A stretch of DNA of 64,000 nt from an uncultured Ruminococcus sp. (lineage in GTDB: Bacteria > Bacillota > Clostridia > Oscillospirales > Acutalibacteraceae): contig UQCF01000005.1 of assembly GCA_900539465.1 (NCBI GenBank), positions 80,044 to 144,043 on the forward strand. The letters are read 5' to 3'. A model generated the notes under the pieces. It did no database searches. It was not told the origin of the DNA and saw only the letters and a program-made list of their open reading frames with translations. This document shows positions 17,559-24,768 of this stretch, piece after piece. How positions within the stretch are numbered: position 1 is the stretch's first letter; each line of letters opens with the position of its first letter. Both the position numbers and the translations under genes were made by a program.

Positions 17559-18773
17559 TTACCTCTGCTTTGCCGCGGAAATTCCGGCACATATGCCGCT
17601 TGACCATGCCCACTGCAGATTAAAACCTCCGCACGCGCCGTCAACATCAAGCACTTCACCGGCGCAAAAAAGACCTTTTATCTTTAATGATTCGAGTGTT
17701 TCTGCATTAAATTCCGAAACGTCCGCTCCGCCGCGCGTTATCTGTGCGTTTTCAAAGCTCTTATAAGAGCTTATATAAACTTTAAAATTCTTTATGAGCC
17801 CCGAAAGTCTTGTGAAATCTTCCTCTTTAATTTCACAAACAGGGCAGTCGTTTTTAATATAAAGGCATTTTATAAGTCCCTGACCTATTCTCTTGGGCAA
17901 AAGACCTATGAGCAGGTTTTCGCTCTTCCTTTTAGGGTCGCGTTCGGCTGTTTTCTTTATCGCCGAGCAAATTTCTTCTTCGCTCATGCTCGGTATAAGG
18001 TCAATGCAAACGTGGCATTTTTCTTTTTTTATGTGCTCGCACAAAAGCCGCTGCGCATCCATAGACGCGATACCCGAAAGCCCGTATTCCGTAAAAAGAA
18101 TTTCGCCCTGAGTTTCACCGCACTTTTTGTCTTCGGCGAAAAGGGTCATTTTTCCTTTGGCTCTCATTCCCTTAAAAGAGCGCACAATTTTGTTTTCGCT
18201 CGTGAGCTGAACAAGCGCAGGCAGGGGAGTTATAATTTTATGACCGAGCGATGATAAAATTTCAAATCCGCTGCCGTCTGAGCCTTGTGAAGGAGAAGCC
18301 TTGCCGCCACAGGCAACAATGATTTTTTTTGTGCGCAGTCTGCCGTCAATAACAAAAAATTCGCCGCTTTTTATAACGGATTTTACTCTCTCGCCCGTTA
18401 TAACCGTTATGCCGAGCCGTGCAATCTCAAGGCGCAGAGCGTCCGAAACGGAGGCGGCGGTCATGCTCATGGGGTAAATCCGCCCTTCGCTGTCGGCGAC
18501 GGTGTAAAGTCCGAGTGATTTAAAAAAATCAAGAGTGAATTTGACATCATATTTTTTCAGCGCACCGAGCGCAAATTCTTTGCTTTTATATTCGTGAGAA
18601 ACGGCATTCAGATTAGACAGATTGCATCTGCCGTTGCCCGTTGCGAGTATTTTTTTGCCGACAACCGGCATCGCGTCTATCACCGCTGTTTTCAAAGCGG
18701 GGTTTTCTCTTGCCACGCTTATTGCCGCAATCATTCCGGCGGCGCCTGCGCCTATCACTGCAATGTCAAACAT
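17559..18773 (-). CDS. HI0933-family FAD-dependent flavoprotein (BaiN/RdsA type)
   Basis: This 404-residue protein has an N-terminal FAD-binding Rossmann motif (VIGAGAAGMIAA), the family hallmark GKKILATGNGRCNLSN, a VACGGKASPSQGSDGSG segment and the C-terminal GEVLDVDGACGGFNLQWAWSSG, whose central part contacts FAD. HI0933 proteins are flavoproteins common in anaerobes; some gut members have been linked to reductive steps in bile-acid dehydroxylation, but most have no known substrate. Start ATG 18773 is supported by GCGGAGG upstream; an earlier in-frame start would overlap that site. The call is firm at family level only. Confidence 0.92.
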   Translation of the reverse strand: MFDIAVIGAGAAGMIAAISVARENPALKTAVIDAMPVVGKKILATGNGRCNLSNLNAVSHEYKSKEFALGALKKYDVKFTLDFFKSLGLYTVADSEGRIYPMSMTAASVSDALRLEIARLGITVITGERVKSVIKSGEFFVIDGRLRTKKIIVACGGKASPSQGSDGSGFEILSSLGHKIITPLPALVQLTSENKIVRSFKGMRAKGKMTLFAEDKKCGETQGEILFTEYGLSGIASMDAQRLLCEHIKKEKCHVCIDLIPSMSEEEICSAIKKTAERDPKRKSENLLIGLLPKRIGQGLIKCLYIKNDCPVCEIKEEDFTRLSGLIKNFKVYISSYKSFENAQITRGGADVSEFNAETLESLKIKGLFCAGEVLDVDGACGGFNLQWAWSSGICAGISAAKQR

Positions 18774-18794
18774 AATTTTTCCTCCGCAAAATTT

Positions 18795-18822
18795 TTGCAA
18801 AAACTATTATAGCATATATAAT
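18795..18822 (+). promoter_or_regulatory. Promoter of the DUF2508-bofA pair
   Basis: TTGCAA (18795-18800), a 16-bp spacer and TATAAT (18817-18822) read toward the DUF2508 gene. Confidence 0.6.
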
Positions 18823-18885
18823 TTAAAAATAACAGTGCATAAAAAAGACTTTGCTTTTATATCTATTAAATGAGGGGGACAAGTG

Positions 18886-19107
18886 ATGATAATAGATATA
18901 TTTTCGCAAAGAAGAAAGGCTAAAAAAGATATTTCTTTTGCGCGTGAAATCGGCAAAATCAATCGAGAAATCAAAGCGGCAAAAGACAGGTTTAACGCTG
19001 CGGAGGATTCACTCGAAATCGAAGCGGCGATATTCCGCCTCAACGAGCTTGAGACTGTTCGTAAAAACCTTATTATTAAGGCAAAGCTTCAAAAAATAAA
19101 AGCGTAG
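18886..19107 (+). CDS. DUF2508 (YaaL-like) small protein
   Basis: This 73-residue protein is almost entirely charged helix and matches DUF2508: EIGKINREIKAAKDRFNAAE, then a SLEIEAAIFRLNELE core, then NLIIKAKLQ. In Bacillus the DUF2508 gene yaaL sits directly before bofA, and the same order is seen here, which supports both calls. Function is unknown. ATG 18886 is preferred over the GTG at 18883 because the GAGGGGG ribosome binding site is better spaced for it. Confidence 0.8.
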   Translation: MIIDIFSQRRKAKKDISFAREIGKINREIKAAKDRFNAAEDSLEIEAAIFRLNELETVRKNLIIKAKLQKIKA

Positions 19108-19118
19108 GGAGAAAAATT

Positions 19119-19373
19119 ATGGCACTAATAATCTTTTTTGCGGCAGTTGCCGCGCTTACGGTTTTTGTTTCGATGAAAAAAAGCGGTCACTTTTTAAAAT
19201 CTTTTTTTGTCAGCACGGCGCAGGGGATAGCATCGCTCTTTGCAGTCAATGCCTTGTGCGGCCTTACGGGGGTCAGTCTCTCCGTCAATGCTTTGACTCT
19301 CGGCTCCGCCGCCGTTTTCGGAACACCGGGGGTAATAATGAATTTGATAGCGCAGATTATAATGACAAAATAA
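19119..19373 (+). CDS. bofA: BofA-family sigma-K processing inhibitor-like protein
   Basis: This 84-residue membrane protein has two hydrophobic segments and the family C-terminus: GVSLSVNALTLGSAAVFGTPGVIMN, of which VNALTLG and FGTPGV are the conserved parts (INPVT...GIPGV in Bacillus). BofA holds the intramembrane protease SpoIVFB inactive until the forespore signals, delaying pro-sigma-K processing in the mother cell. GTAGGGAG precedes ATG 19119. The neighbouring DUF2508 gene matches the classic order, although recR is not adjacent. It suggests a spore-forming ancestry; whether the pathway is complete cannot be seen here. Confidence 0.8.
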   Translation: MALIIFFAAVAALTVFVSMKKSGHFLKSFFVSTAQGIASLFAVNALCGLTGVSLSVNALTLGSAAVFGTPGVIMNLIAQIIMTK

Positions 19374-19392
19374 AATACTTGCTAATTTATGA

Positions 19393-19422
19393 TTGAATTA
19401 TGCTGCCGGCGTGTGCTATACT
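19393..19422 (+). promoter_or_regulatory. thyA promoter
   Basis: TTGAAT (19393-19398), an 18-bp spacer and TATACT (19417-19422) precede thyA by about 35 bp. Confidence 0.65.
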
Positions 19423-19458
19423 TCTAATGTATAAAAATAACAGAAAGAGGATTTTAAA

Positions 19459-20289
19459 ATGAGCTATGCCGATAAATTATTTGTAGAAAATGTAAACGAT
19501 ATACTTACAAACGGATATTCCGACGAAAACGAAAAGGTTCGCCCCGTGTGGGAGGACGGAACACCCGCGCACACAATCAAAAAATTTTGTATAGTCAACA
19601 GATATGACCTCAGCAAAGAGTTCCCTGTTATAACGCTCAGAAAGACCTATTTTAAAAGCTGCGTAGACGAGCTTCTTTGGATTTGGCAGAAGAAGTCAAA
19701 CAACATTCACGACCTCGGCAGCAAAATTTGGGATTCATGGGCTGACGAAAACGGCTCAATAGGCAAGGCTTACGGCTATCAGCTCGGTGTTAAGCACATC
19801 TACCCCGAGGGTGAATTTGACCAGGTTGACAGAATACTTTATGACCTCAAAAACAACCCTGCAAGCAGAAGAATAATGTCTAACATATTCAATCACCATG
19901 ATTTGCACGAGATGGGTCTTGCGCCCTGCGCTTATTCAATGACCTTTAATGTTTCGGGCGACACGCTCAACGGCATTTTAAATCAGCGCTCGCAGGACAT
20001 GCTCACCGCAAATAACTGGAATGTTTGCCAGTATGCGGTGCTTATGCATATGTTCGCTCAGGTGAGCGGTCTTAAGGTCGGTGAGTTCGTTCACGTCATA
20101 GCAGACGCGCATATTTATGACAGGCACGTGCCGATTATAAAAGAGGTTATCAAGCAAGAGCCTTACCCGGCACCGAAGTTTTGGATTGACCCCGAGGTTA
20201 AAAACTTCTATGACTTCACGGTTGACAGCTTTAAGCTTATAGATTACAAAGCTCACAAGCTTGAAACAAAAATTCCCGTAGCAATATAA
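19459..20289 (+). CDS. thyA: Thymidylate synthase (ThyA)
   Basis: ThyA methylates dUMP to dTMP using methylenetetrahydrofolate and releases dihydrofolate. The 276-residue protein has the catalytic Cys C157 in LAPCAYS, the RSQDMLTANNWNV nucleotide-binding segment and HVIADAHIYDRHV near the end. The residue after the catalytic Cys is Ala rather than the common His, as in the Bacillus ThyA-type subgroup, so it is not a sign of inactivation. AAAGAGG precedes ATG 19459. The next gene is folA, ten bases later, which recycles the dihydrofolate this enzyme makes. Confidence 0.97.
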   Translation: MSYADKLFVENVNDILTNGYSDENEKVRPVWEDGTPAHTIKKFCIVNRYDLSKEFPVITLRKTYFKSCVDELLWIWQKKSNNIHDLGSKIWDSWADENGSIGKAYGYQLGVKHIYPEGEFDQVDRILYDLKNNPASRRIMSNIFNHHDLHEMGLAPCAYSMTFNVSGDTLNGILNQRSQDMLTANNWNVCQYAVLMHMFAQVSGLKVGEFVHVIADAHIYDRHVPIIKEVIKQEPYPAPKFWIDPEVKNFYDFTVDSFKLIDYKAHKLETKIPVAI

Positions 20290-20299
20290 GGAGAGAGCA

Positions 20300-20806
20300 A
20301 TGAAGCTTATAGTAAATGCGGACAGGCAGTGGAACATAGGCAGCGGAAACGACCTTGTCTTTCACATACCCGAAGATATGAAGTTTTTCAGAGCCGAAAC
20401 CATGGGCAAAACCGTTATCATGGGCAGAAAGACGCTTGACAGCTTTCCCGGCGGCAAACCGCTTAAAAACAGAGAAAACATAGTTCTGACAAGGGATGCG
20501 GATTTTGAGAGAGACGGAGCAGTGATTTGCCACAGCACGCAAGAAGTCCTTGACAGAATAAAAAATTATAATTCCGACGATGTTTATGTTATCGGCGGTG
20601 AAAAGATATATGCTCTTTTTCTTGATAAATGCGATACGGCACTTGTCACAAGGGTTGATGCCGTTGCCGAAAAGGCAGACAAAAAATTCCCGGATTTGTC
20701 GCTTCACCCGGAGTGGAAGCTCATATCAAAATCCGAAACCAAAGAGCATGACGGCATAAAATTTAATTTCTGCGAATACAGAAAGGAAGAACAAAATGAA
20801 TTTTAA
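20300..20806 (+). CDS. folA: Dihydrofolate reductase
   Basis: DHFR reduces dihydrofolate to tetrahydrofolate with NADPH. The 168-residue protein has the usual layout: RQWNIGSGNDLVFHIPEDM with the active-site acid D26, MGRKTLDSFPGGKPLKNR (NADPH-binding loop), and VYVIGGEKIYALFL near the middle. AAGGAG stands seven bases before ATG 20300. The 3' end overlaps the fucosidase start by 11 bases, so it is translationally linked to that unrelated gene. It follows thyA, a standard functional pair. Confidence 0.96.
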   Translation: MKLIVNADRQWNIGSGNDLVFHIPEDMKFFRAETMGKTVIMGRKTLDSFPGGKPLKNRENIVLTRDADFERDGAVICHSTQEVLDRIKNYNSDDVYVIGGEKIYALFLDKCDTALVTRVDAVAEKADKKFPDLSLHPEWKLISKSETKEHDGIKFNFCEYRKEEQNEF

Positions 20807-22025
20807 TGTAAGAGAAACTCCCGGCAACACAGATTGGTTCGTTCACGACAGATTCGGCATGTTTATTCACTGGGGGCTGTATTCACTGCCTGCACGCCAT
20901 GAGTGGGTTATGAATCACGAAAGGATAACCAATGAAGACTACAAAAAATATTTTGACCACTTTGACCCCGACCTTTATGACCCGAAAGAGTGGGCGGCAT
21001 ATGCAAAAAAGGCAGGCATGAAATATGCCGTGCTCACAACCAAGCACCATGAGGGATTTTGCCTTTTTGACTCTGAATATACCGATTTTAAAGCCACAAA
21101 CACAAAGGCAGGCAGAGACCTAGTTAAAGAATATGTTGACGCTTTCAGAGCCGAGGGCATAAAAATAGGCTTTTATTATTCGCTTCTTGACTGGCATCAT
21201 CCGGATTTTACAACAGATTATCACCATCCGCGCAGAGATGATACCAAAGAAGAAATCGAGCGGTTTAATAAAGGCAGAGACATGAAAAGGTACGCGCAGT
21301 ACATACGCGACCAGGTCACAGAGCTTTTGACGAATTACGGCAAAATAGACCTTTTGTGGTTTGATTTTTCATATGTTAAAGGCAAGGACGATTGGGAGTC
21401 GGAAAAGCTTATTAAGCTTATAAGAAGCATTCAGCCCGAAATTATCATTAACAACAGGCTCGGTATAGACCAGGATATTTGGACGCCCGAGCAGTATCAG
21501 CCGGAGGAATGGATTACAGACGATAAAGGGCAGCGCGTAGTTTGGGAGGGCTGCCAGACCTTCTCAGGCTCATGGGGCTACCACCGCGACGAAAAAACAT
21601 GGAAAAGCCCCGAACAGCTCATTAAAATGCTTATAAACAGCGTCGCTTGCGGCGGAAATCTCATAATGAACGTCGGCCCCACGTCAAGAGGTTATTTTGA
21701 CAAAAGAGCCGTGAACGCACTCGATGTTTATGCGGAGTGGATGAAATATAATTCAAAGAGCATTTACGGCTGTACGCAGTCGGAGTTCACTGCGCCGAAC
21801 GATGCAAGATATACCCAAAACGGCAAAATGCTTTATCTTCACATTTTTTCTTATCCCTTTATCAATATGACGCTTAAGGGTATGGCGGGCAAAATAGAAT
21901 ATATGCAGTTTTTGCACGACGGCTCCGAAATAATATATAAGGAGCAGGACGGTGACGTACAAATCACATTGCCGGTTGAAAAACCCGATGTTACCGTGCC
22001 GGTAGTTGAGATTTTTTTAAAATAA
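20796..22025 (+). CDS. GH29 alpha-L-fucosidase
   Basis: This 409-residue protein matches glycoside hydrolase family 29: FGMFIHWGLYSLPA near the start, AKKAGMKYAVLTTKHHEGFCLF, KIGFYYSLLDWHHPDF, and the nucleophile D190 in LLWFDFSY. GH29 enzymes release alpha-L-fucose with retention. The acid/base residue is poorly conserved in the family and cannot be named by eye. There is no signal peptide, so it likely works inside the cell on imported fucosylated oligosaccharides, for example from mucin. Its start lies inside the end of folA with GGAAG upstream. Co-transcription with thyA-folA looks like chance operon building. Confidence 0.93.
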   Translation: MNFNVRETPGNTDWFVHDRFGMFIHWGLYSLPARHEWVMNHERITNEDYKKYFDHFDPDLYDPKEWAAYAKKAGMKYAVLTTKHHEGFCLFDSEYTDFKATNTKAGRDLVKEYVDAFRAEGIKIGFYYSLLDWHHPDFTTDYHHPRRDDTKEEIERFNKGRDMKRYAQYIRDQVTELLTNYGKIDLLWFDFSYVKGKDDWESEKLIKLIRSIQPEIIINNRLGIDQDIWTPEQYQPEEWITDDKGQRVVWEGCQTFSGSWGYHRDEKTWKSPEQLIKMLINSVACGGNLIMNVGPTSRGYFDKRAVNALDVYAEWMKYNSKSIYGCTQSEFTAPNDARYTQNGKMLYLHIFSYPFINMTLKGMAGKIEYMQFLHDGSEIIYKEQDGDVQITLPVEKPDVTVPVVEIFLK

Positions 22026-22053
22026 AGGCAGTTAAGCTCACGGGAGGTTTGTG

Positions 22054-24705
22054 ATGAAGCGTTCAAAAAGGGCATTTAGTATGCTGTTGACACTTATTAT
22101 TTTAATCTGTACCTTTTACACTGCTCCGAAAGCCGAAGCGGCAGACGTGCAGAAAATGACAAACCTTATAGTCTGCGTCAGATTTTCTGAGAATGCGGAC
22201 GAAAATGTTTTTGCAAAAACCGCCGATGATATGGTTGCCATTTATAACGACACAAGCGGAATGATGGCAGGTATAAGCGAGGATGTGTCCTTCAGCGCAT
22301 ACCTGAAAGCGATTTCGAGAGGCAAGCTGAGCGTAAAAAACGTCTTTCCGCAGTATAAGGATGGCACGATAATCCCGTTTACTCTCTCCGGCACATTGGA
22401 GTCGAGTGACGACAGCAGTGTTTTGCAGGAGGTTATCGGCGCATTTAACAGCGGCGCGATACCGCTCCCGGACGGAATAAAATACGACAATATTTATTCC
22501 GGCACAATAGATAATCTTACGGTCATTTTGCAGGGGAGAAGCGGACTTAACTCCGACAGCATGATGTGGCCGCACAAAAGTGTCAGCGCGGTTATGACCA
22601 AAATCAAAAACAGACTTTATGTGGGCGATTATAATTTTATTAACAGCCACTCGGTTGTCACTCTTCAGAGCTTCGGCACTTTGTCGCATGAGTTTTTGCA
22701 CACAGTCGGCTTTCCGGATCTTTACCGCTCAAGCGGAGAGGGCAACCCCGTGTCTTATTGGGATATTATGGCAAGCGCAGGCTATTATCAGCAGTTTCCG
22801 CTGTCATATCTGAGATACACCAAAGGCTGGGTTCCGATGAACGAAATAACACAGAGCGGCGACTATACGCTTGACGCTGTGACGAGCGACTCGGATCGTA
22901 TTTTGTTTAAGATACAAACCCCGATGTCGGACAGTGAGTTTTTTGTGCTTGAATACCGCAAAAAGGTTACCGATAAGCTTGCAAATGTGGGCTTTGAAAC
23001 AAAAATACCGTCCTCCGGCCTTTTAATTTACAGAGTTAATCTCGGCATAAGCGACTTGACGAATATCGGAGGAAAAGATTATATCTACGTTTTCAGACCC
23101 GGCGACACCTCGGCAACCGCAAGTGCCGGCAGCATTACCGACGCGGCAATAGACCCGTCGGCAGGCGAAACCTCATACGGCAGTGCGGATATGAAAAAGG
23201 GCGTGGGCGATAACACAATTTTTTATTCCGACGGCACAAACAGCGGCATAGCAGTCAGCAATGTGAAATACAGCGAAGACCTCTCTAAGATAAGCTTTCA
23301 TGTGGATTTGCCGAACTACTCCTCGCTCGGTCTTTGGGACGGCGTAGGCTCATTATCTGTCACAAATGCCTCAACCGCACAGAGCGCAATTGACGAGAGC
23401 GGAAATATATATGTCTGCACTTCGAGAACGGCGGATTGGAACACCCAAACAGAGGTCTATTGCTATAACGGAGAAAGTTGGAGCCTTGCCGCGCCTGCCC
23501 TCAGCGGAGTTTACAGCGCGCAAATACATGTTTGGAAAAACGAACTTTATATGGTTTATCAAAACAAAAACGGCTACACTTGCATTGCAAAGCTTAAAAA
23601 CAAGGCATGGACAGCGGTTGTGACAGACAACACGGCGCAGTACCCAAACAACGCGCAGCTTTTCTCTTCGGGTGATAAACTCTACTGCGCGTGGGCTAAG
23701 GACGGCACAACGCTTGTAATAAAAGAGGTTTCGGGTTCGTCTTTTAAGGCTGTGGATTCTTCTCTTACTTCAAGCTATTTTTCAAACCCGTGCCTTGCCG
23801 CAAGCGGAAATTACATCTATGTGCTTTACAGTGATTTTGTGTTCGGCAATTCATCCGCGAATTATTCAAAAATAAAAAGATATAACATTTCTCTTTCTTC
23901 TTGGGAAAATGTGAATACAGGTCAGCTTGTCGCATCGTCTAATCTGCACAAACTGGTTGCGGCTGACGGTGAAGTTTATGCCGTTACGGGAGCCTCGGGT
24001 CAAACGCCGCTGCTTATAAAGGTATCTGAAAACGGAAGCGCCGAAAAAAGAGAGATAAACACCTCAATCGGCAACTATATAAGTCTCGGTCTTGATGTCA
24101 GCGGGAGCGGAACGGTTTGTGTGGGCGTTTTCAGCGCACAGGGCAACGCCGAAGTGTATTACTATGACGGCGGCGTGCAAAAGCAGCTCGGCAGCAGCCC
24201 TTGCAACGCGAGCCAAAGCGCGGATCTTTTAGTTTTCGGCAAATCGGTTTATGTAACATCTGTGGCAGATACCTCGGGCATACTTGCGGTCAGAACAAAG
24301 GATTTGCCGCAAAAGGCGGCTCCGCGGCTTCTCGCACGCGACGGAACAAACATAGAGATAAAGGACGGCTTGGTTTCGGGTCTTCCGCAAAAAGCGGAAA
24401 AGCTTGAATTGTATGTTTCTGTCACCGAAGGCGGTTATTATGAATATGAAGAAATAGTAACCGGCGCACGCATAACCGTCTATACGCAGTCAGGCGAAAA
24501 AGCAGGGGAGTATTACATGGTTATTTTCGGCGATGTGAACTCTGACGGAGTATGCGACGGCGAGGACAGTGTGATTATAAACGCCGTTACAAGCGGTATT
24601 TTGCTACCCGATAAAATAATTTCTTTTGCCGCCGATGCCGACAGGAGCGGAACGGTCGATTCTGCCGATGTCTCGGCAGCGGTAAATTCGGGGCTTGCGG
24701 CGTAA
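22054..24705 (+). CDS. Secreted M6-like metalloprotease with propeller-like region and dockerin-like end
   Basis: This 883-residue protein has a signal peptide (cleavage near AEAA, residue 29) and an M6/immune-inhibitor-A-like zinc protease domain with HEFLH at about 212-216 followed by TVGFPDLYRSS. Residues 430-770 are a run of short beta-strand repeats (NIYVC, ELYMVYQ, KLYCAWA, YIYVLYS, EVYAVTG) that look like a beta-propeller. The C-terminus has two dockerin-type EF-hand-like repeats (DVNSDGVCDGEDS and DADRSGTVDSADV) preceded by the same TG-containing strand module as the protease at 13589-16780. ATG 22054 is preferred over the GTG directly before it because of the GGGAGG spacing. It likely degrades host or dietary protein at the cell surface; the substrate is unknown. 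Confidence 0.85.
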   Translation: MKRSKRAFSMLLTLIILICTFYTAPKAEAADVQKMTNLIVCVRFSENADENVFAKTADDMVAIYNDTSGMMAGISEDVSFSAYLKAISRGKLSVKNVFPQYKDGTIIPFTLSGTLESSDDSSVLQEVIGAFNSGAIPLPDGIKYDNIYSGTIDNLTVILQGRSGLNSDSMMWPHKSVSAVMTKIKNRLYVGDYNFINSHSVVTLQSFGTLSHEFLHTVGFPDLYRSSGEGNPVSYWDIMASAGYYQQFPLSYLRYTKGWVPMNEITQSGDYTLDAVTSDSDRILFKIQTPMSDSEFFVLEYRKKVTDKLANVGFETKIPSSGLLIYRVNLGISDLTNIGGKDYIYVFRPGDTSATASAGSITDAAIDPSAGETSYGSADMKKGVGDNTIFYSDGTNSGIAVSNVKYSEDLSKISFHVDLPNYSSLGLWDGVGSLSVTNASTAQSAIDESGNIYVCTSRTADWNTQTEVYCYNGESWSLAAPALSGVYSAQIHVWKNELYMVYQNKNGYTCIAKLKNKAWTAVVTDNTAQYPNNAQLFSSGDKLYCAWAKDGTTLVIKEVSGSSFKAVDSSLTSSYFSNPCLAASGNYIYVLYSDFVFGNSSANYSKIKRYNISLSSWENVNTGQLVASSNLHKLVAADGEVYAVTGASGQTPLLIKVSENGSAEKREINTSIGNYISLGLDVSGSGTVCVGVFSAQGNAEVYYYDGGVQKQLGSSPCNASQSADLLVFGKSVYVTSVADTSGILAVRTKDLPQKAAPRLLARDGTNIEIKDGLVSGLPQKAEKLELYVSVTEGGYYEYEEIVTGARITVYTQSGEKAGEYYMVIFGDVNSDGVCDGEDSVIINAVTSGILLPDKIISFAADADRSGTVDSADVSAAVNSGLAA

Positions 24706-24718
24706 ATAGACAAAAATT

Positions 24719-24758
24719 AAGACTGTATCATTCCATAAAGGCTTGATACAGTCTTTTT
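24719..24758. terminator. Bidirectional terminator between M6 protease and metH
   Basis: AAGACTGTATCA (24719-24730) pairs perfectly with TGATACAGTCTT (24744-24755), followed by a T run; an A-rich stretch precedes it. It serves both convergent operons. Confidence 0.85.
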
Positions 24759-24768
24759 GCATTCATTT

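Noticed and set aside
19459..20289. Inactivated thymidylate synthase because the residue after the catalytic Cys is not His
   Set aside because: The PCA form is normal in the Bacillus ThyA-type subgroup and all other motifs are intact.
13589..24705. Cellulosome locus
   Set aside because: Two dockerin-like ends are present, but there is no cohesin, scaffoldin or plant-wall hydrolase; the fucosidase has no signal peptide or dockerin.
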